Shown piece by piece: positions 59,202 to 64,000 of a stretch of 64,000 bases of DNA. The first letter of the stretch is position 1, and each line of letters opens with the position of its first letter. The stretch lies in contig DIXF01000010.1 of NCBI GenBank assembly GCA_002448235.1, positions 124,001 through 188,000 of the forward strand. Reading direction: 5' to 3'. Position numbers and translations under genes: made by a program. This DNA comes from Syntrophaceae bacterium UBA6087 (GTDB lineage: Bacteria > Desulfobacterota > Desulfomonilia > UBA1062). Below the pieces are notes generated by a model that worked only from the letters and a program-made list of their open reading frames with translations, made no database searches and was not told the DNA's origin.

Positions 59202-60992
59202 ATGGCACTCAATCAGGAGATCATCGAGAAGCTGCCCCGTTCTACAGGCGTATACCTCATGAAGAACGCCGAGAGGGAAATCATCTATATCGGCAAGGCA
59301 AAGGACCTGAAAAACCGTGTCCATGCCTACCTCGGCCAGGACACGAGACCCAATGTCCCCTACATCGCCGATCAGACTCAAACCGTGGACTTCATCATCA
59401 CCAGGAACGAAAAGGAAGCCCTGTTCCTGGAGAACCAGCTCATCAAGACGCACAGGCCCCGCTTCAACATCGACCTCAAGGACGGCAAGACCTATGTGCG
59501 CATACGGATCAGCGCAGGCGAACAGTGGCCGCGGATATCGATCACCCGGAAGGTTCTGAAGGACGGCGCACGCTATTTCGGCCCCTACTCCTCGGCGAGT
59601 GCGATCAGGACCACGCTCAGGGCGATCAGCAGGATATTCCCCTTGAGAAGGTGCAAGGACTCCATGTTCAAAAACCGGATGAGGCCCTGCATGTACTATC
59701 AGATCGGGCTCTGCACCGGGCCCTGCGCGAACAGGATCACCAAGGCCCGATACGACGAAATCGTGGAAGACCTCGCCGCCTTTCTCGAAGGCAAGAGCGG
59801 CTTCCTTGAACAGAGATTGCAGGAACGCATGAAGAAAGAGGCCGCCAGGCAGAATTACGAAGCGGCCGCAAAGATCCGCGACCAGATACTGGCGATACGG
59901 CAGAGCCTCGTGCCCCAGGTGGTCGTGGGGGACGCGCCGACGGACATCGATATTTTCGGCACCCACCGGCACCAGGATCAGGTGCAGATCGCAATCCTGC
60001 ACATCGCGAAAGGCACGCTGACGGACAGCACCACCCTTGCCGTGCGCAACACCGAGGAGGAAGGCTTTATGACGAACTGCATCCTCCAGTTCTACCTCCA
60101 GAACACCAATATCCCGCCCTTCATCTATACGGATACCCTGCCCGAGGGGAACGACATCCTGGAGCAGATCCTCTCGGATCTCAAAGGCTCGAAGGTATCC
60201 ATCCGCAAGGCGCTCCGCGGCAAGCCAAGGCAGTGGGTGGGCATGGCCCAGGAAAACGCACGGTCGTACGGAAAAAAGACCGATTCCTCCGCTCTGGACG
60301 AGGTGGCCCGCTCCTTTGACCTCCCGTCCCTGCCATACCGCATGGAATGTTTCGACATTTCGTCCTTCCAGGGGAGCCACCCCGTTGCCTCACGGGCGGT
60401 CTTCATGGGAGGAGATCCGGACAAGGCACTCTACAGGCACTACCGCATCAGGGATATCCACGGCCAGGACGACTTCGCCATGATGGAGCAGGTACTGACA
60501 AGGAGACTGTGCAGCGACGAGATAAAGCCCGATCTTCTCATCATCGACGGGGGGAAAGGGCAGCTCGGCGTATGCTGCAAGGTGCTCGCCCGTCTCGGCC
60601 TTTCCGATCTTCCGGTCGTTGCCATGGCCAAGCCCAAGGGCGCAAAGGGGGACCGGTTCTTCCTTCCGGGAAGAAAGGACGCCGTCGTTCTTCCTCCAAG
60701 GAGCCGGGCCTTGAAGCTCATGCAGCAGATCAGAGACGAGTCCCACCGCTTCGCCGTGAAGTATCACAAGCATCTCCGGGGGAAAACCATATCCACCTCA
60801 CTGGAAGAGATCCCGGGGATCGGACCGAAAAAGGCCCGCTCGGTCCTCATGCATACCTCTCATGTCCCGGAGCTGTCCGGGCTGAAGCGCGAAGATCTCA
60901 AAGGATGCAGAGGCCTTACGGAAAAGGACGTGACCCGGATCCTGGAATTCGTACGCGAAAGCAGCAGGCCGTATTCCGATCCCGAGGGCTGA
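59202..60992 (+). CDS. uvrC: Excinuclease ABC subunit C
   Basis: The nuclease that makes both incisions in nucleotide excision repair with UvrA and UvrB (not in this window). The GIY-YIG domain is at residues 10-90 (TGVYLMKNAEREIIYIGKAK), then the UVR motif near residue 205 (KEAARQNYEAAAKIRDQI), an RNase H-like domain (MECFDISSFQGSHPV, LLIIDGGKGQL) and two helix-hairpin-helix units at the end (EIPGIGPKKARSVLMH). 596 residues, complete; AAGGAA before the ATG. Confidence 0.96.
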   Translation: MALNQEIIEKLPRSTGVYLMKNAEREIIYIGKAKDLKNRVHAYLGQDTRPNVPYIADQTQTVDFIITRNEKEALFLENQLIKTHRPRFNIDLKDGKTYVRIRISAGEQWPRISITRKVLKDGARYFGPYSSASAIRTTLRAISRIFPLRRCKDSMFKNRMRPCMYYQIGLCTGPCANRITKARYDEIVEDLAAFLEGKSGFLEQRLQERMKKEAARQNYEAAAKIRDQILAIRQSLVPQVVVGDAPTDIDIFGTHRHQDQVQIAILHIAKGTLTDSTTLAVRNTEEEGFMTNCILQFYLQNTNIPPFIYTDTLPEGNDILEQILSDLKGSKVSIRKALRGKPRQWVGMAQENARSYGKKTDSSALDEVARSFDLPSLPYRMECFDISSFQGSHPVASRAVFMGGDPDKALYRHYRIRDIHGQDDFAMMEQVLTRRLCSDEIKPDLLIIDGGKGQLGVCCKVLARLGLSDLPVVAMAKPKGAKGDRFFLPGRKDAVVLPPRSRALKLMQQIRDESHRFAVKYHKHLRGKTISTSLEEIPGIGPKKARSVLMHTSHVPELSGLKREDLKGCRGLTEKDVTRILEFVRESSRPYSDPEG

Positions 60993-61054
60993 AAGCCCTT
61001 CACATAAAATCATCTTCCAAATGAATTGTGCTTGATCTATAATCCCGAGGAATT

Positions 61055-63535
61055 ATGAACAACCGAAAGAAAGGTTACGCGTATCTGTTCGAGGGCGATT
61101 ACGGATTCCTCCTGCGGCCCATACTCCGAAGGCTTTTCAACCAGATCTCCATCCCGGCGCTGTATAAAGAATCCCTTTCGAGCCTTTCCCGGAAAGGTCA
61201 TATCGTATTCGTGCACAGCCTGGAGAGCACTATTGACGGCATGCTCATGAACTTCCGTTTCTCCCGCGAAGAGCTCCCGGTACCGCGGGTGGTCTTCGGC
61301 AGGAAGTTCACCCTGCTGCAGCCGGTAGGGAGATCGCTCCGGATGCTCAAAGCGCTCGTCACGGGTCCGTCGTCTCCTTTTGAAAACGACTTTTACCGGC
61401 AGTTCATGGAAGACGAGAAGAGCGCGTCGCTTTTGTCCCTTGATCTCATAAACGCCGATCAGAATATCGACCCCATACTTGAGCTTCTGAAGATACAGCG
61501 GGATACGGACAGGCCCATTTATCTCCTCCCCCAGCGGATCGTCTATAACCGGACGCCGTTAAAGATCAAAGACGCGACAAAAGAGGAGATGGCCTCCGCC
61601 AAGGGTGCGCGCAAGCTCATGACGCTGATCAGGGCCGAAGAGCACGGGTTCCTGGAGCACGGCGAACCCATCAACCTCAAAGAGGTCATGAAACAGTCCA
61701 TGGGCGGGTCGAAGTTCTTCGAGGAGATCTCGAACGATATCAAGAACGAGCTCCAGCAGAAGCTCGCTGTCCTGGGAAAAAATATCTCCGGCGCGCCCAT
61801 CAGGGAAAGGGGTTTCATCATCAATAAGACGATCAAAGACCCCCTCCTCCAGTCCTACCTGAGGTCGCACTCCGCCGAAAAGGGGGTGAGCCTCGAAAAG
61901 CTGGAAGGCACGGTGTACAAGCACCTTGACCAGATCGCATCGGACTTGAGCCCTGCCGTCATCAATTTTCTGAACAAATCTCTGACGTGGATTTTCAACA
62001 ATATCTACGACGGCCTCGATGTGACCGAACCCGGGATTCAGGCGGTAAAAGAGATGGCGCGCAACGGCTCCGTCGTGTATGTCCCGTGCCACAAAAGCCA
62101 TTTCGACTACCTCATCCTCTCCTACACCCTCTTCCAGAACTGGATGAGCGTCCCGGTGATAGCAGCCGGGATCAACCTCTCGTTCTTCCCTCTGGGGACG
62201 ATTTTCAGGAAGGGCGGCGCCTTTTTCATGAAGCGCTCGTTCAAGGACAATCCCATCTATGCCCACACCTTTGCGGCCTATGTGAGGACGATCCTCCAGG
62301 AGAGAATCCCGCTGGAGTTCTTCATCGAGGGGACGCGGAGCAGATCGGGCAAGCTCATGCTCCCGAAAAAGGGCCTGTTGTCCATGATCATCCAGGGATG
62401 GGAATCGGGCGTGACCCGCGACGTCATCTTTGTTCCGGTCTATGTCGGGTATGATACCGTGGTGGAGGAAAGCTCCTATATCAGCGAAATGACAGGCGCC
62501 CCCAAGGAAAAGGAAAGCCTGTGGCAGCTCATCAAGGCAGGCAATGTCCTGAAAAACCGCTACGGCAAGGTATATGTCCGCTTTGCACAGCCCATCTCCA
62601 TGAATGACTTCATGAGGGGGAGACAGCCGTATTCACGGATGGACAGCAACCAGAAGGAAAAGCTCTATGACACGGTAGCCCAGGAGATCATCTCTTCCAT
62701 TTACCAGCAGACCGTGGTCACCCCGTTCTCTCTCCTCTCCTGCGTGCTCACGAGCTATGACTCGGCCATCGAAGAGCACGTGCTTCGGGAAGGATTCCAC
62801 ATCTTCCGGGATTACCTTTCATTTCTCGGGTGCAACATGTCCTCCTCGCTTTCCGACGAGCAGAAGGCGTTTGACGAGGCATACTCCCTGCTCAAGACGA
62901 AACATCTCGTCTCCATCGACGAGGCCGACGGCGAAGAAGATGCATCTCTGCTGAATACCGAGGGGGAGAAACGGATACATCTGGAATATTACAAAAATAT
63001 CATCCTGAACTTCTTCGTGCCCGCGTCGCTCATCAGCAGCGTTATCATCAAATACCCGGACGGGCTTGACGAGAAGAGCTTCCAGGCACAGGTGAAGAAT
63101 CTTGCAGATCTCCTTGAAAGCGAATTCATCCTGGACATGGAGAGCTTTCAGAAGGCCATCCGGTTCTTGCTGGACAAGGAAGTCATTATCCGGAAGAAAT
63201 CACTCTATGCGATCAACCCGGAAAAGAAATACATCGCGCTCATGTTCGACGGCCTCCTCGAGAACTACATCGAGTCGTACCTCTGTGTGGCAAAGTTCGT
63301 CCTGAAGACCAGAGACCTCGGGAAAAAAGATCCCCTGAAAGCCATCAACAAGTTTGCTTCGCGGATCTATAAAAAGGGCGAGATCCGCCGGTATGAAGCC
63401 CTGTGCCTCCCCGTGTACAAAGGGGCGCTCGATACCTTCCGCGCAAAGAACCTGATAGACGACAAGAACAGGCTGGCAGATGAGAAAAGGCTCCGAACCC
63501 TGATCGGAGACCTTGAGACTTTCCTGGAAAACTAG
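61055..63535 (+). CDS. plsB: Glycerol-3-phosphate acyltransferase, PlsB type
   Basis: An 826-residue peripheral membrane acyltransferase for the first step of phospholipid synthesis. The four acyltransferase blocks are visible: I VPCHKSHFDYLILSY (H-x4-D), II GTIFRKGGAFFMKRSF, III FIEGTRSRSGK and IV VFVPVYVGYDTV. Long N-terminal (about 320 residues) and C-terminal helical parts are as in PlsB. Its presence, rather than only PlsX/PlsY, is notable outside gammaproteobacteria but not rare. GAGGAA precedes the ATG; uvrC ends 62 bp upstream. Confidence 0.9.
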   Translation: MNNRKKGYAYLFEGDYGFLLRPILRRLFNQISIPALYKESLSSLSRKGHIVFVHSLESTIDGMLMNFRFSREELPVPRVVFGRKFTLLQPVGRSLRMLKALVTGPSSPFENDFYRQFMEDEKSASLLSLDLINADQNIDPILELLKIQRDTDRPIYLLPQRIVYNRTPLKIKDATKEEMASAKGARKLMTLIRAEEHGFLEHGEPINLKEVMKQSMGGSKFFEEISNDIKNELQQKLAVLGKNISGAPIRERGFIINKTIKDPLLQSYLRSHSAEKGVSLEKLEGTVYKHLDQIASDLSPAVINFLNKSLTWIFNNIYDGLDVTEPGIQAVKEMARNGSVVYVPCHKSHFDYLILSYTLFQNWMSVPVIAAGINLSFFPLGTIFRKGGAFFMKRSFKDNPIYAHTFAAYVRTILQERIPLEFFIEGTRSRSGKLMLPKKGLLSMIIQGWESGVTRDVIFVPVYVGYDTVVEESSYISEMTGAPKEKESLWQLIKAGNVLKNRYGKVYVRFAQPISMNDFMRGRQPYSRMDSNQKEKLYDTVAQEIISSIYQQTVVTPFSLLSCVLTSYDSAIEEHVLREGFHIFRDYLSFLGCNMSSSLSDEQKAFDEAYSLLKTKHLVSIDEADGEEDASLLNTEGEKRIHLEYYKNIILNFFVPASLISSVIIKYPDGLDEKSFQAQVKNLADLLESEFILDMESFQKAIRFLLDKEVIIRKKSLYAINPEKKYIALMFDGLLENYIESYLCVAKFVLKTRDLGKKDPLKAINKFASRIYKKGEIRRYEALCLPVYKGALDTFRAKNLIDDKNRLADEKRLRTLIGDLETFLEN

Positions 63536-63554
63536 GATAATTGATAAAAAACCC

Positions 63555-64000
63555 ATGAATATCTTTCCCTGGCTCACCCTGCGCCGGCAAGAGCGGGTGC
63601 CTCTTTTTACGGCAGGCCTGATGGTTTTCCTCCTCGTTGCCGGAGGGTGCTCCCATATGCAGCCCCGCGAGGGGGCTTGGGTACAGACAGGGACGGCCTC
63701 CTGGTACGGTCAGGACTTCCACGGCAAACCCACCGCCACCGGAGAGCCATACAACATGTACGGCATGAGCGCCGCACACCGGACACTGCCTCTGGGAAGC
63801 ACCGTGCGGGTGACTCACCTTGCAAACGGCAGGCAGGTCGTTATTCCTATCAATGACAGGGGGCCTTTCGTCGGCAACCGGATTATCGATCTCTCATACG
63901 GGGCTGCCGCGCAACTGGGCATGACCAAAGAAGGTCTTGCCAAGGTGCGCATCGAAGTGGTACAAACTCCCCGCGCATTCACTGAGCGATACACCCTGCA
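63555..64000 (+). CDS. rlpA: RlpA-like septal lytic transglycosylase lipoprotein (partial, cut by the right edge)
   Basis: The 148 visible codons encode an N-terminal hydrophobic segment ending in the lipobox VAGGCS and then a double-psi beta-barrel: GTASWYGQDFHGKPTATGE, YGMSAAHRTLPLGS, VPINDRGPF-like VIPINDRGPFVGNRIIDLSY and GAAAQLG. The glutamate and aspartates of the lytic site are present. RlpA cleaves denuded glycan at the septum. The start is ATG 63555; a later ATG at 63618 would shorten the leader. It continues beyond 64000, so any SPOR domain cannot be seen. Confidence 0.88.
   Translation, partial: MNIFPWLTLRRQERVPLFTAGLMVFLLVAGGCSHMQPREGAWVQTGTASWYGQDFHGKPTATGEPYNMYGMSAAHRTLPLGSTVRVTHLANGRQVVIPINDRGPFVGNRIIDLSYGAAAQLGMTKEGLAKVRIEVVQTPRAFTERYTL

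Noticed and set aside
1..64000. CRISPR arrays, insertion sequences and rRNA genes
   Set aside because: No regularly spaced repeats, transposase-like proteins or rRNA sequence were found on reading both strands.

Overview
The window looks like chromosomal DNA of an anaerobic Gram-negative bacterium, most likely deltaproteobacterial (Desulfobacterota-type); the taxonomy is an inference. Outer-membrane genes are present (lptD, gmhA, rlpA, plsB). Haem is apparently made by the siroheme-dependent AhbA-D route typical of sulfate reducers, the gene order rplU-rpmA-obgE-proB-proA-nadD-rsfS-rlmH is common in that group, and several genes concern sulfur, flavin or rubredoxin chemistry. The host DNA is GC-rich; one insert of about 4 kb is clearly AT-rich.

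Region 1 (1-15.5 kb) is a redox and sulfur neighbourhood: a WYL regulator, a small rubredoxin-like protein, a dodecin, an EmrA/EmrB-type efflux pair, then a 1133-residue protein joining a molybdopterin oxidoreductase to a cysteine desulfurase, followed at once by an EgtD-type histidine methyltransferase. These last two match the anaerobic, metallopterin-dependent route to ergothioneine and are the most striking genes here. They are followed by an NlpC/P60 lipoprotein, the ABC-F ATPase Uup, an acyl-CoA dehydrogenase with a C-terminal rubredoxin domain, and a CoA-disulfide/persulfide reductase with a C-terminal rhodanese domain.

Region 2 (15.8-20.4 kb) has an SDR dehydrogenase, a GH15 glucoamylase-like enzyme and a B12-binding radical SAM protein. 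Region 3 (20.47-24.42 kb) is a minimal integrated element in the 3' end of the tmRNA gene: 25-bp direct repeats, tandem 11-bp-spaced integrase arm sites at both ends, a divergent ribbon-helix-helix-like regulator, a rod-like GC-rich hairpin of about 150 nt, a Rep_trans-like replication initiator and a tyrosine integrase. The intact tmRNA, with its promoter, follows.

Region 4 (24.8-39.1 kb) holds gmhA, a Roadblock/PATAN/HAMP/response-regulator signalling operon, a tightly overlapping leftward operon (MBL hydrolase, accD, folC, lptD, HD protein), manC, an isoprenylcysteine-methyltransferase-like membrane protein, the hemB-ahbD-ahbA/B haem operon and an RsbRD-like protein.

Region 5 (39.3-50.4 kb) contains two leftward housekeeping operons: ribosomal protein/Obg/proline/NAD/ribosome maturation genes behind a clear sigma-70 promoter and upstream terminator, and nadC-nadA-nadB with two uncharacterised genes in front. 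Region 6 (50.6-64 kb) contains an ADP-forming acyl-CoA synthetase, a secreted lysine-rich protein, an MFS exporter, an M23 peptidase, an esterase-like protein, pth, uvrC, plsB and the start of rlpA. No CRISPR array, rRNA or intact tRNA gene was seen.
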